64,000 nucleotides of DNA from Oryzias latipes (Eukaryota > Chordata > Actinopteri > Beloniformes > Adrianichthyidae), in NCBI RefSeq assembly GCF_002234675.1, contig NC_019860.2, positions 10,228,586 to 10,292,585 on the forward strand, written 5' to 3'. Within the stretch, counting starts at the first letter, position 1, and the number at the start of each line of letters is the position of its first letter. Shown here piece by piece: positions 48,006 to 61,200 of the stretch. The notes beneath the pieces are model-generated. The model was not told where the DNA came from. It did not search any database and was given only the letters and a program-made list of their open reading frames with translations. The position numbers were made by a program, and so were the translations under genes.

Positions 48006-48376
48006 CTATGCACATGACATTGGGATGCACTATATAGCCTAATATGTTGATCCATGATGTCCTCAGATACATAATCAAGTAAGTGTTTCTCAAATCCACA
48101 TGGTATGTGGCTTTAGTTCATTTTTACCCAGAGAAATAGCATTTCATACACAAATTAATTCGGCTGAGCTGTGATAAACCGTATATCTGTGATTATAAAA
48201 TAAAAGCTACATACACAAAGAGAATAAAAAATACAGGAGAACATTTTGTTTATCCAAGTTTGAAGGTAGAACGTTCCGTCACAAAGCAAAGGGCATCGGT
48301 CAGTTTGGATTTCATCACCAGATTGACCATGGATCCATGGCAGCGTGGATAGGTGGGTGGGTGGGTTAAGGGGGCC

Positions 48377-48389
48377 AGACTTTGAACTT
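48377..48389 (+). promoter_or_regulatory. HNF4-like ACTTTG site upstream of factor VII
   Basis: AGACTTTGAACTT lies 41 bases before the factor VII ATG. Human F7 has a functional HNF4 site with an ACTTTG core close to its start; the position and core match that arrangement. Confidence 0.45.
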
Positions 48390-48429
48390 CCAGGCTCACA
48401 GAGACGAAGGACGACAAATGAAACCCAAC

Positions 48430-51400
48430 ATGTGGCTTCGATTCCTCTTCATTTTGGTTTTCTGCTTCCACAGCTGCTGGCCTGCTTCAGGTGAGAAAGT
48501 CCCATTTGACTCCATCAACCAATCAATGTTCAGCAGATGATTATTAGATTATTCATGGATAACATGCCAGCTGAGTTTGTCCTGCTGACAGGGAAAATTG
48601 GTTTGAGATTGACAAGATGATTAAAAGTTACCTGGTGGTGGCGCTGAAGGACAAGTTTTTGTTCATTCCAACCAAAACAGAAATTAGAAAATTTAAAGGG
48701 AAAGTTTTGAAAGTCATCCATGTGACAAGTTACTCATCTTAAACTAGAGCAATACAAAACGAAGCAGCTTTGAACAATCTTGTAGGAGTAAGTAGAATTT
48801 TAAGTGTGGAGAAGAAGGAAATATTATTACTAATAATTATTTAAATTAATGTTTTTAATCTTTTTACTTTACATTTTTGAGTCAAAGATGATGTGACAGA
48901 TCTCCCTGTCATAAGGGTTGTAATAAATTTAATCTAAAAACAGTGATTTGTGACAAATTTATATATATTTTTTACTGAATAAGAGAACTGTACTGAGTGA
49001 GTGTGACATCATCCACTGAAAATGCTTTTATATTTATGTATTTTCTTGCAATATGGATGCCAGTCAAAGTCAGTTTGAGTTGTTTCTATGGCAACAACAC
49101 TGACCAATCAAGAGTGAGCTTGTTGGAAGGCCACACCCTTACCATTTACAAGCTGGCTCGGGGGAATTGTCAATGAAACATTTGACGTGAGACCAAATAC
49201 TATTATTGAGCCGTCTGATTGGTCAATTCATAACAATAATAACTTACAATTAAAAAGAAATATCGTGAAAATAGAATAAAATTCGATGGGATTTTGGCTT
49301 TTTGGAGCCAGCATGTACTTCCTGTTTGGAACGCCAGGGGGGAGGGGTCACGCAGTCCATTGTTAATTAACAGTCATTGCTTAGAGCCCCTTGTGGCCAT
49401 TTGCGTCTTTTTACAGTTTCACAATAAAAGGCTTTTGTTTGTCCTGTGAACATTTTTGTTTCAGTATCAGTTCATCAATACTGAGGGGATTTTGTTTTTT
49501 AATCTTTGTTTCTCGAAACTATCAAATTAAAATTCTCCAGACAGTTTTTATCTGACTCACCCGCCTCCCTACTTTCCCTCCTGTCTTCCCTCCAGTCTTC
49601 TTGGACACACGTCAGGCCAATGGCGTCCTGCAGCGGTCCCGCCGGTACAACTCGGGCTGGTTTGAGGAGCTGCAGAAGGGAGACCTGCAGAGGGAGTGCA
49701 TAGAGGAGAAGTGCAGCTTTGAGGAGGCCCGGGAGGTGTTCGAACACGTGGAGCTCACGGTGGGGGCTCACAGAACCTCAGGCTTGGAGGTTTCACCTCC
49801 CTGCTGGATGGTTATCAGAAGGAACTCCCCGATGAAAATTTATACTGATAAAGTATAATTGCAGGAATTATGAACAGGCATTTGCCAGAATCACCTAACG
49901 TATTTATAATACAAAATATATGTGAAAATGTAATGCTTTCTTTGTTTTGAACAAAGTCAGATATTAATTTTTGTCCTCTATTCCATAGAACGAGTTCTGG
50001 AAGGTTTATTCTAGTAAGTCTACTAAATTTCTCAGAATCTACAAGCTTCTATCTTCTTTGTTTCTTAATGATAGTTTGAACTTGAGAGAAATTATTCTGA
50101 TCTTGCCTTCTGCAATACTGCGTCTCAGACTAACATTTAAAGTCCCACTCCGATCATATTTTGATCTATTTTCAAACCTTACCCAGTAGTCTTTTAATTA
50201 TTCTAATGCAGTTTTCAGCCTAAATAAATAGCACTGTGTCGTTTTCTAGGACATAGTTCCATAGAAATTTGCCCGAGAGTTGTGGGTGTGGAGCAACCCC
50301 GCTCCCCTTCCCATCACCCATGACCGAAAGCTCTCTGTTGACATGCTCTCCTGCTAGCTTACGGTCCCTCACACTCCTCGCCTAACATTACTGTTTAACA
50401 AAAATGGCAACGTTTTGAGTCAGATTCCAGCTCGGAATGGATGTATTCATCTACAAGGGGATGCGTCAGAATGGAGCAGAGCACCCAGTGTATTTTCTAC
50501 TTCACAAATACAATCTTTTTCAAATAAAAAAAAAAGTTATGTCGCTAAATAGTTACGTAACTTAGGTTTAGAAACCAAATACTAATACCAAATACTCCAT
50601 ATAATAACCCAGTTGTCTCAACCGTACAAAATATCAAATAAAATAGGTTATAAAATATAATAGCGGATTGCTAAACTAAACGGACTAAACTAAACTGGGC
50701 ATCCCCGCCCTTAGACCCCCCCCCCTTCAAATCAAATCAACTTTCCCCACTGATGTAACTCAAAGTGTATAACATAAAAACAGTTTCCATTTTAAAAAGC
50801 AATAGAATGACCAAAAAACAAAAAACAGAACAATTATAAAACACATACAATTCCCCAGTTTAAAGCAAGGAGCCAGATTTCACTGTGAGAGTGTGTTCCT
50901 GTCCAAAGAGTCAGCCTTTTAAAACAGTGGGGTTGATCTTTGTGGTCTTTTGTTTTTAAAAGTTAAGCATAATTCTTCCATCAAAATTTCTTCTGTTGAT
51001 GCGCTTTAAAAGTCAAGTTTGGTCATAAAGAACAGAGTTCACTCTCTTAGTTTAAAGATTTTCTATGCAGCATCTGTACTCTCAGTTTTTTTGCCCAAGT
51101 CCCAGAAAGCTGTAAGCCCAGACCCTGTCAGAACGGTGGGACCTGCATCCCAGATGGTTCGTCCTACACCTGTCTCTGTCTGCCCCAGTTCAGAGGAGTT
51201 AACTGTGATCAGGGTGAGAACAAAGAACCTGCTTCTAGCTTGAAGGATCAACTTCCAGGATTATAGATGTGAACTTGTGTTTAGAGCATAAGACGAAGTC
51301 AGACAGCTGTTTGGTCCAGAATGGAGCGTGTGAACATTTCTGCAATGAAGATGCGTTTGGCCGAAGACTGAACTGTTCGTGTGCAGATGGCTACTCTCTG

Positions 51401-54400
51401 GGTGATGATGGACAGAGCTGTGTCGCAAAAGGTTTGTAGTTTTTTTTCATTTATTTATTGAAGTGTGTCTGACCAGACATGATTCCTCCTCTGCATCAGG
51501 ACTGGCTGACTCTGGTCCTCAAGAGCCTCAACCCTGCCTGTCTTCCAGCTCTCCCTGGGCTGCCTGATGCTGACTGCCTAAACCAGACGTGTTCAGTCAA
51601 TCAGGATGTGAAACCACTTGAGTCAGTGAATCAGCGGCAAGATGACCAGGGAGAACTGGAAGACAGGCCGGTCCACATCAAACACATCATGACGAGTTCA
51701 GGTCACACAGCGAATCATCCGCTTCCATCAAATCCTGTCGACTGCATCCTCCTCTTTTACACCATCTACCCTCATATCAAACTTCTCCACAACTCTGAAC
51801 CGCTTCATTGGTCTTTATCTTTATCTTTTTAATACAACATTCACACCAGGTTTGGAAACGTGTTTATGAGCGGCCACTTCCAATGAATTCTCTGTGTATA
51901 AAAGCATGTAAATGGGCGTTTTGTGTTACCGCAATCAATACTCTCACGTTCACACTTCGCTACTCTTGTTTTTTAAGTTTCTTTAATATTTGGATTACTG
52001 AAAACGGATTTGACTTCTTTTACTTCATTTCCCGCACCAGCGGTAAAAAACCTTTTCTCCATCTGGCTGACGCACACCTGTCTGAGGTCAGGTGATCGAC
52101 CTCAATTTTTAACCCTTGTGCTATCCTAGGCACTTCGACATTGGGAGTGGGGTCATCTAGACCCACTAGACAGTGCGCTGAACCTTTTTTCTTCAATAAT
52201 TTGTGATCTTCACTGGTGTCCATGGATTACATGAAATCTTTCCACCTTTATCCACCTTTGTCATGGTAGGCAGAACACGTCAATGTAAGGGTGGGGTCAT
52301 CTAAGATAGCACAAGGGTTAATACAGCAAAAAATGACAACAGCGACACCCACAGGACACATTGCTAAATAGGGTTCCTACAGTCCTTTCTACATACAAAA
52401 CCTGCCACCACTGAACGCAAAACAAAATTTGAACCAGTCCAATCAGGGACTGGGCTTTGGTAGTGACGTGTGAGTAGCGTCCTTTTCAAAGCACGGAAGT
52501 ACCAACCATTTGAAATTAATGAGTGCGGCTTGTGCAAAGTCCAGAATTCTATGACACCAAGTCTTTCATATATTGGCATAGGGCTGAGAGAGAAAAAGCC
52601 TGGAGAAAGATTCACCAAATGTGTACCATCTCAACATTTCGTACCAAGCCAGTATTTTCTACGGGCATGCTGCGGACAGCAGGTCATAGCAAACACGTTT
52701 ACAACACTAAAGGGTTATTAAGGGTGAAGTAGGTAAGCACATACGTGTCATACAGACAACCCCTTGATTCTTCATGAGGGAATAAGTATCTCTGCTTGCC
52801 TCTTTTAATTTCAGAACCAATAGCTTGTGGAATGGTTCCTGTTCTGCAGGGACACAAACAAGAGGAGCATCTTCGAATCGTGGGAGGAACCGAGTGTCCC
52901 AAAGGTGAATGCCCCTGGCAGGTGGGCTGAAAGTACACTTCGTTGTTCATTGGCTATAGACAAAACCAGGATGCATTTCTGGTCTGGTAGAAACTACAAT
53001 TTTAGTAACTGGGTGAATGAGAACCAGTGGTTGTCTCTTTTTATTCTGATTGGTTAGACTGCTGCGTAATCTAACCAATCAGAGAGTCAGTTACTGGGTT
53101 CAAGAGCTGTTTCCAATTTCCAGTTTAGCAAAACATATTCAGTAAATATAGATACAGAAAAGGTCATTATCTTTTTACATTTATAACATCTGAATTTTTT
53201 TTATATGTAATTAATGTTTTTGCTAATTGTTCAATCAGAAGTCCCATTTGAAACACTTTATTTTTATCTAATTTTTCATTACTGTCATCAAAAAGCTGGA
53301 TTTATATTTCAAATCCATGGATTATCATTTTAATGTCACCTAGATGTACACTCTTTCACATAAATGCAGATTTTTCGCTCTAGTGGTACAAATATAACCT
53401 TAAAGACAGACACAAGTCATGAGCAAATGGGGAAACTATAAGTCCCTTACAGAGTTACTTTGATTGAAATGAAAAAGCAAATGTTATCTTTTTAAAAATA
53501 AAGAAAATTCTAACAAACGTTGGAATTATTGACGAGTGTCAAATGCGAAGACTTTCCTTTTCAGCAAAGGTCAAAGATCATTTGCTAACTGAAAAAACTT
53601 TCAAAACGAAATGCCTAACCTAAGCATAAAAATAATGTTTAAGTTTTGCTTTTATCATATTATAACACATCATCAACACATATTTCTTTCTCCAGGTTTT
53701 GCTGGTCTATAAAGGTAAAGGTTTCTGTGGAGGAGTGATTTATAAGCCCACATGGATCCTCACAGCGTCTCACTGTCTGGAAGACACAGACAAGCAGTTC
53801 CTGAAAATCATAGCAGGTGAGTTCTTAAAAAATCTCTTTTCAGTCATTAAATTGAATTCAAAAGAAAACTTCAAACCTGTTTTTTTTTTTTTACAGTTTT
53901 GACTAATAAACATTATTTAATTCTTTTGTTCTATAGGACATCTATACCATCTTTTCGATTAAAATATTTAATAAGATCTAATGTAATTTAGTTTTTTAAT
54001 GTTTTAGAATTTTTACGAGTTTTTACGACTGTTTTCAGGCTCTACGCCCGAAACGAGTGTCGCCAGTTAAACTAGGTTGAATTTTAACCAATCAAGGACT
54101 CAGATTTGGTAGATATGTATGGGTTTGGTTTATCTTGTTGACCAACATACGGCGACAAGCCTGAGGACATCTGCGTTTGTTTCTTTCAGATAAAAATAAC
54201 TAAATCTAGGCCACTCTCCTGACACGATGGTAATCCATTTTCGCCATTGCGAGGATGCTAGCGTTTCCGTTTTGTGCCAAAGTCGCAAGATTTGCACCAC
54301 TTTGACATTTCGCAACAAGCCTCTTCCAACTGTAGGTGGCAGACATGCGCTAGTGAACAATAGAAACAGGAAAAGAGGCCCCTCCCTGCTTTTCCAGTGG

Positions 54401-55608
54401 GAACACCGTGGGCTGTATATGCACATTCATGAACAAACATTCTTGATTGTGTGTCACATTCTGTCGTGGCGGATGAGAGTTTCTCATCTCCATTGTTGCC
54501 CATTGCTTCAGTTCAGGAGTAACACATAAATTATCAATTTTTTCAACTTTTGGCCATTTTTTGTAATGCATCTTGGAAAATCTGGCATTAGAATAGTCTG
54601 AACAGAATTTGAGAAACCCTTGTGCTATCTTAGAAGACCCCACCCTTACACTGACGTGTTATTCCTACCATGATAAAGGTGGATAAAGGTGGAAAGATTT
54701 CATGTTATCCATGGACACCAGTGAAGATCACAAATCATTAAAGAAAAAAGGTCTAGTGGGTCTAGATGACCCAACTCCCAATGTTAAAGTGCCTAGGATA
54801 GCACAAGGGTTAAAAAAGTGACAAATACCTGTTAGATGTTTCCATGTGTTATTAATCTGTATGTGTTGTTATATGTGTGTTTATGTGTATCTGAAATTAA
54901 ATGTATTGCCGTGGAATGACTTGGATTATAACAACTGCAGTTATTTTAGGACAAATATAATGTTTTACCATGTTGTTTCTTTTAAGCTTTTACTGTGTTC
55001 AGTAGTGCAACACGAACCCATGACAACTGTTCACTTCTGTCCTTTGACCTTCAGGTGAACACAACCTGGCGGTCAATGAATCCACGGAGCAGATCATCCA
55101 GGTGGCAGAGATCCTCATGCACCCGAACTACGCAAAAACCACCGTCGACAATGACATCGCCCTCCTCCGGCTAGCTTCCCCCATCACATATACCCCGTAC
55201 GCACTCCCAGTCTGCCTGCCAACCCGTGTCCTGGCTGAGCGCGATCTGTGGTCGGTCAGCATGCACACAGTGAGCGGCTGGGGGAGGCGGAGTGAGCACG
55301 GGCCCACTTCGAACGTTCTGAGGCGCACAAAGATTCCACGACTGCGGACGCAGACTTGCATAGAAGAGAGCGGGGTAGCTCTCACCAAGAACATGTTCTG
55401 TGCCGGGTATCTAGACGGGCGGACAGACTCGTGTAAAGGGGACAGCGGGGGTCCCCTGGTGACAGAGTACAGGAAGACAGTGTTTCTGCTGGGCATCGTC
55501 AGCTGGGGAAAGGGCTGTGCTCGACCAGGGAATTATGGGATATACACCAGAGTCTCGAACTATTTGGAGTGGATCCACAACCGAACAGCAACCTCAAATC
55601 AGCCATAA
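48430..55608 (+). CDS. f7: Coagulation factor VII
   Basis: Complete gene, eight exons: 48430-48490, 49596-49759, 49989-50013 (the invariant 25-bp exon), 51100-51213, 51285-51431, 52815-52921, 53696-53816, 55055-55608; 430 aa. Signal peptide 1-20 ([15 protein letters not shown]), propeptide ending RSRR37, Gla 38-83, EGF1 ([12 protein letters not shown]), EGF2 (NGACEHFC), and the protease after Arg191 ([18 protein letters not shown]). His232, Asp280, Ser377 and pocket Asp371 (DSCKGDSGG) are present. IVGG, CGMVPVL and WGKGCARP match fish factor VII closely. With tissue factor on injured cells, the active enzyme cuts factors X and IX; the Gla domain needs vitamin K and calcium. Exon 4 could alternatively start at 51106 (a second AG), dropping two residues. 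An AATAAA lies at 55997-56002. Introns 5 and 7 carry mobile elements. Confidence 0.94.
49050..49400 (+). repeat. 'ACTTCCTGTTTGGAAC' family repeat
   Basis: The most complete copy: TTGTTTCTATGGCAAC, GAGTGAGCTTGTTGGAAGG, GATGGGATTTTGGC and ACTTCCTGTTTGGAACGCC, in factor VII intron 1. Confidence 0.5.
50136..50530 (-). mobile_element. GACCCACT-family DNA element, partial
   Basis: Starts TTTAAAGTCCCACTCCGATC and includes TTTTGAGTCAGATTCCAGCTC as in copy 1. In factor VII intron 3; the far end is decayed. Confidence 0.55.
51830..52730 (+). mobile_element. MADF-exon repeat family, copy 6, split by a MITE
   Basis: Left end AATACAACATTCACACCAGG, the most complete terminus seen. The middle is interrupted by MITE copy 5 (52113-52317); the coding remnant [20 protein letters not shown] then RKIHQMCT follows at 52540-52630. 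In factor VII intron 5. Confidence 0.65.
52113..52317 (+). mobile_element. piggyBac-like MITE, copy 5
   Basis: CCCTTGTGCTATCCTAGG … GATAGCACAAGGG with perfect TTAA on both sides (52109-52112 and 52318-52321). Confidence 0.92.
54010..54460 (+). mobile_element. MADF-exon repeat family, copy 7
   Basis: TTTTCAGGCTCTACG, CACTTTGACATTTCGC, CCTCTTCCAACTGTAGGTGG, CTAGTGAACAATAG. In factor VII intron 7. Confidence 0.6.
54617..54809 (-). mobile_element. piggyBac-like MITE, copy 6 (inverted)
   Basis: Opposite orientation to the others (TGATAAAGGTGGATAAAGG … GGATAGCACAAGGG then TTAA). In factor VII intron 7, slightly shortened near its left end. Confidence 0.85.
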
Positions 55609-56084
55609 TCCCCCACTGTAACTCTAGAAGTAAGATCCAAACGATCTTACTTCTATTAACAAAGCCGCTATGAGATTAGCTTTTTTTTCCTAAGCACTGG
55701 CCAGACTACTTCAGCCAGTCCAGTTACTTATAACTGCATCTTCACTAAAAGTGAGTTAGTTGATTGATTGATTAATTAAATTCTAAGTAACAATCTGAAA
55801 TTGAACTAAGGGATATCAATGAGTCCTGAGAAGGTCATCTTTGCATTTTTTCCCCCAATTATTCGGGTAAAAAGGAAAAACAAAGAAAGCGTATCAATCA
55901 AATTACATGTACTTCTGTTCAAATGTAAAAGTTAGCATAACTTTATTGGTGTGCTCAGCAACATTACTGTGAAACAGTGACAACCAATGTGAAACCAATA
56001 AAGAAGCTTTGATTATTAAATATTTGCAAAATGTAGTCATTTTTTGTTACAAAGTAGAATGTCGGGCATTTTGGGTTTCTGTAT

Positions 56085-56786
56085 CCTTTGTGCTATCTTA
56101 GATGACCCCACCCTTGCAATGACGTGTTCTCCCTACCATGATAAGTAAGGGTTAATGACCGACGAAGTGTGCGTTATTACTTGTAAACGCACGCCGTGGA
56201 AGCCTGAACTGTCCGACGCGAAGCATTCGAAGTGTGCGTTAAAAAGTAATAACGCACACTTCGAAGGCCGTTAACCCGCTTATACCATGGTCACTTACAA
56301 AAGCAATTCATATTAACCAGTTTTTAGTCCTTAATTCTTGTTTTTTTCCCGATTTAGATCGCCTCTCTCACAAAAAGCGGATTATATGTTACAAGATGCG
56401 GCGGATCACCGCTGCAGTCAAGATCCGGCGATATATATATGCTGATCTTTCCGATGGGTTGAATAAAGCATCAGTTCAGAGAGAAAGTTCACCTCTTACC
56501 GCTTTTTTTGTCCAAATGATGAAGCAAAAGGTTGTTTTAAAGATGCCGGCGCAGTGATACAAAACATTTAAGCTAGGTGACCGGAACTTATTTTTTCACC
56601 GATCGGTTATCAGGTTTTAATCCACACCCAGTAGCCAATCAAAGGTGGATAAAGGTGGAAAGATTTCATGTAATCCATGGACACCAATGAAAATCACAAA
56701 TCATTGAAGAAAAAAGGTTCAGCGCACTGTCTAGTGGGTCTAGATGACCCAACTCCCAATGTTAAAGTGCCTAGGATAGCACAAGG
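56085..56786 (-). mobile_element. piggyBac-like MITE, copy 7, with nested insertion
   Basis: Left part 56085-56145 and right part 56642-56786 together make one inverted MITE copy; about 496 bp are inserted at CATGATA|AAGGTGG. The insert begins TAAGGGTTAATGACCGACG and contains a strong inverted repeat: GAAGTGTGCGTTATTACTT near 56165 against AAGTAATAACGCACACTTC near 56244. It has no recognised coding sequence. Confidence 0.75.
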
Positions 56787-56787
56787 A

Positions 56788-57000
56788 TTACATGACAACA
56801 AGTCTTTCACATATGGGGAACAAAGCTAAGAAAGAAAAAACCTGGAGCTACTTTCACCAGATTTGCACCACTACACCATTTTGCAACTGCAGGTGGCAGA
56901 CATGCACTAGTAAACTGCAGAGTGAGAAAAAAAAAAAAGAGGAGGAAGTCCCTCCCTGCTTGTCCAGTGTGAACACTGGAGTGAACGTAGCATTACAGCA
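56788..57000 (+). mobile_element. MADF-exon repeat family, copy 8
   Basis: ATGACAACAAGTCTTTCACA, AAAGAAAAAACCTGGAG and GCAGGTGGCAGACATGCAC. It starts directly at the end of the nested MITE. Confidence 0.55.
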
Positions 57001-58294
57001 AAAATAATCCTGCTTCTCTGGCATCTTCATAATGCCAGTGAAACTCTCCCCAGCCGAAAAAAAACATGAACATATGTCTGTCACTGAGTGTGAGTCATTC
57101 AAATTTTCCATATGTGACTGCACCTGTAGGATGCCTAGCATATGACATATTTTAAATGCACTATGACAGGCAAAATCAACTGTTTGAGCTTTTAAATGTA
57201 TCATAATGTCCATTTCTCACAAAAAGGAACCTGTTTTAATCCGTTCACAAATTTCTGAATGTTCTTCAAAAAACCTACGCTCTGAGCACCAGCCCCTCCC
57301 AACCCACGAAAATGAGTGGCTTCTCACATTGTGACGTAGATAAGTGAGGAACAGCCCCTTCCAGGAAGAATCTGCACTGTCAGCACCGCCCCAAGCTAAC
57401 ACACACACCTACTTTCTCTACGTAGCTAACTGTGACCGGCAAAACTCGAGGCCGGTCCTATGTTGACGTCATGAAATGGGCGGCACCCACACGGAGCCAA
57501 AAGGCGGTGCGTCAGAGATCAAGTCGTCTCATTTTTCATAAAAAAATCTTTGTTTAGTGTGCCAAAGGTAGTACATTATTATATAGATGGATATGGTGTA
57601 CTTTGAAAGGCTTAAGAACGGCACAATATAGGCCCTTTAACATGCTGTGCTTTCACCTCTATAAGGCCATTTCCTAATTATGAGACAGGCCTTATATACC
57701 TGAGGCTCACGCAGTCAAAACTCCAAAATTAGACGGTAGTCAACACTTCAAAGCATTATTCTGGACATTGAGTGAAAACGGAGTTCGGAAAAGTTTTTAC
57801 AAGCTTCAAATATGAAACATCAAATTGAAATTGTACCAGTTTTACAGCTCTGATTTTTTTCCTAATCTCTGGCACAATGTAATGTTTTGAAGTTCACGGC
57901 CAGCAAGACAGCTACATTTTTCTAGAAGGTGTCTTAAGAAGATGTGAACTCCTGACTCAATAAATTTGAGATTAGGATGTTGAAACGGGGATCAAGGAGC
58001 ACTACAAAGTCCTAAAGCTGGTATATGAAATGAACACACCAGATTCTTCTCTGCAGAAGAATCTGCAGCTACTGTTGCAATTTCCCGCTACAGTAGTGAT
58101 GGAGGTCAAATAGTTCCAGCAGAAGGTCTAAATGCCTGAGATAAGCCCCGCCCCCGCCAGGCTCAACCGTCCTCCCCCGCTCTGCCTTGACACAGGTCGT
58201 TGCTCTTCTGCCTGCACTCCTCTTTCACATTCAGACTCTATTCTCACGCTCTGTTTAGACAGTCCTCCAGACGAGCTTGTGTCCGGCTTAGACC

Positions 58295-61200
58295 ATGCTT
58301 TGGCGTTTGTGCCTGTTCCTCCTGACCCTTCACCTGACCACTGCTCATGGTAAGCCTGCCTCACTCAGTCTTTTGGACTAAGGAGGAGAAAGGGGACTCG
58401 GGAGGGATGTGGCTTAGACACGGAAAAGAAGCATTTTAGGCTGGGAGTGAGGGTAGCAGTTTATTGATTAGCAGCAGGGATGAGAAATGACCCAAGACTG
58501 TTGTGCGTTTGACATTTTGTGATTTACTTTTCTCTTCTCTTTGTCACAAGTTGTGACAGTGTTGAAGGACTCAGTGATTTCAGACCTTTAGTTTGACTTC
58601 AAGCCAACCATCTTAAAAAATGTATGCATCACAGTACCACTTGATAGAGTAGATGAAGAAAACAGCAAAAATAATGACTTTTGTTGGAAACTCTAACCGA
58701 ATTTGTTCTCTATTACCAGTGTTCATAGATGGCTCGGCAGCCAACCAGGTTCTGACCAGGCCAAGACGAGCCAACAGTTTATTCGAAGAAATGAAACAAG
58801 GTAACCTAGAGAGGGAGTGCGTTGAGGAACGTTGTGACAAGGAGGAGGCGCGAGAAATCTTTGAGGATGACCAAAAGACTGTATGCGGCATTTCATCCAT
58901 CTTCAAAATCCCTAAATTCCATTGTGTTTCAGCTTGACACTCTCTGCTTTCCTTTCAGCAAGAGTTCTGGAGCAAATATTTTGGTAAGGCCTTTCCTCTA
59001 TGCTTCAAACTCGAAGTTGTTTTGCTAAGTAGACGGTTGCTACCCAGTACAAGTGCATGTACTCACAGTTGGTAGAGGCTTGGTTCCAAATGTCATGGCG
59101 GCACTAATCGAGCGAATTTTACTCCAGGTTTTTTCTTTCACAGCTCTATTCTGATATATATAAGACCTGGTGTCACATAAATCCAGCCGGACATAAACTA
59201 ATTTTTCCTTCATGATCAATTTTTGAGTGGTTGGCAACTTCATGTGCTAAAAAGAAGGCTGTTTGGTACGTAGAGCCAAAAAATGGACTTAAAAACTTGG
59301 GTTGCGACACTGAAGCGCGAAAGTTTAGATACAGAATCCTGAAACACTCATCTACATGGACTTTTCGTAGGAAGTGGTCAATTGAGGGTGTTGCAGAGGG
59401 GCGGTGTCAACGTGGTATTAGAGAAAAGTGGTTCATTTGACACTGCTCTCTTTCTCTTGCAGATGGCGATTCATGTCTGTCAAAGCCCTGTGTGAATAAT
59501 GGACGGTGCAAAGATGGGATTGGAACCTACTCATGCTACTGCCTTGAGGGATTTAAGGGCCACAACTGTGAAATTGGTACAGAGTTTATTCCATCTGGAA
59601 AGTCATGTTCTTCTCCCACTAATTCATCACTGGCTTTGGTTGGTTTTAATCCTGAAAAGATTGACAGACTTTGTCTCGAAATATGTCCCCTCACTATGTC
59701 GTGGTTCACCTTTCGGGGTCTTGCTGTTTTTCAGATACTTTTTCAATGCAGTTTAGTTCTTTTTTCTTGTTTTTTAATTTTATTTTACAACACACTGTGT
59801 TCTGCATCCTAAATGGCTGTAGACCATTTTCAGTCGGTGTCCTCCATGTTTCTTGGACAAAATAGGTTTAGTTTGCCAAATCTCCCTAAATCTTCAATCA
59901 CGATCAGAACTTTGTTTTCATTCTGTAATACTGGGCTTATTTTATTGCAAAGGTTTGACCTTTGAGAGTTTAAACAAGTAAAAAAGGGAGGAAATGTTTG
60001 TGTCTGCCTGAGAAAAGTGCATGAAGAGGGGCTTTACAGACTTGAGACATCTGTAATCCTACTTTGTGGGTTTCACCTATTGCTGGCTATTTTAAGAACA
60101 AACGATTCGCTAGTTTGTATATAGTAGAATGGTATCTCCTAATTCCTTGCCTTTATCCAACCACCACAACCACTCATAAGGACCTGCAAAAGGGCTGTGC
60201 ATGTGTGGAGTCTGTTGGAAGCTTTTGGGTGGAACCACTCTAGTTATCAGTTTGTCAGTCTCCATGAGACCATTTGGTAAGTTCTTGCTCGAAATAGTAC
60301 AATGGCCTTGGCTGAAAGACAACAATGTTACTTTGGGATTTTGAGCCGTGAACTCTATCAAACCAAAGCAGCTTTTCAAAATTTTATCTTGTATTATTGC
60401 TAAAAAAAAATAACAAGACTCAATTGTTTTTGGACTGAGGCTGCTTTTAAGAGACCCTTTGTTATACATAACCTAGTACTGAACATGTAAGTATTATGAA
60501 TAACATTAGTTTTTGGTGCAACCAACAAAGCTGTTTGTTTTTTTAAATCCACAACCTTAATGATTGATTTTAACATTTTCTAAGTAAAGATCAATTCCTT
60601 TCAAGTTTTTGAGCCTGCTTTAATTAGAAGAATATTACACCAAGGTCCTTCCTGTGTATTCTGTCTCTTTACAGTCATTCCTCAGCTCTGTGAAACTAAA
60701 AATGGTGGCTGTGAACATTTCTGCCACGTGCGCAATCGCGCTGTTCAATGCTCCTGTGCTGACGGCTACTACCTGGCCCCAAACAATAAAAACTGCCACT
60801 CAAACAGTAAGAGAAGCTCAAAAATGTCTCTGTTTGTCCAGGTTTCTATGAAATTCCTACATACCAATAGCACAATACCCATGATGCAAAGTGCTGCTGA
60901 TTGATGGTTTCCTAAAACTCTTGTAGACACCTTCAAATGTGGTGCCATCGTCACCGACAAAGTTCGTACCATTTTCCGGTATGACCGGAACTCAACCGAG
61001 GTGAACTCTACAGAGCTGATTGGGAATGAAACCTTCACAGACGAAAGGTTCACGCCGAAACATGAGGCTGCCACACTGTCCACATCCAACAACAGCAGCC
61101 AAACTCAACTGGAGTATGTGGTTGAGGAAACCGTTGTACCTCAGAGGGCAAGACACGTTCGCATCGTCAATGGAGAAGACTGTCCACCAGGAGAATGTCC

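Larger units (their letters stand above)
45773..48429. other. factor VII-like / factor VII intergenic region
   Basis: 2.7 kb between tandem genes. It contains two teleost repeat tails (46175-46560), MADF copy 5, and a Tc1-like element split by MITE copy 4. The final 400 bases before factor VII hold its presumed promoter. Confidence 0.7.
55609..58294. other. factor VII / factor X intergenic region
   Basis: 2.7 kb. It holds the factor VII polyadenylation signal, a MITE with a second element nested inside, MADF copy 8, a further repeat (about 57240-57630, ending GCACAATATAGGCCCTTTAA, resembling a hAT-type terminus), and about 650 bases of AT-rich sequence before factor X. No clear HNF4 site was seen close to the factor X start. 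Confidence 0.6.

Noticed and set aside
51479-51832. 117-codon frame in factor VII intron 5
   Set aside because: No similarity to the protease and not in phase with exons 5 and 6; sequence wording (CCTCAACCCTGCCTGTC) is repeat-like.
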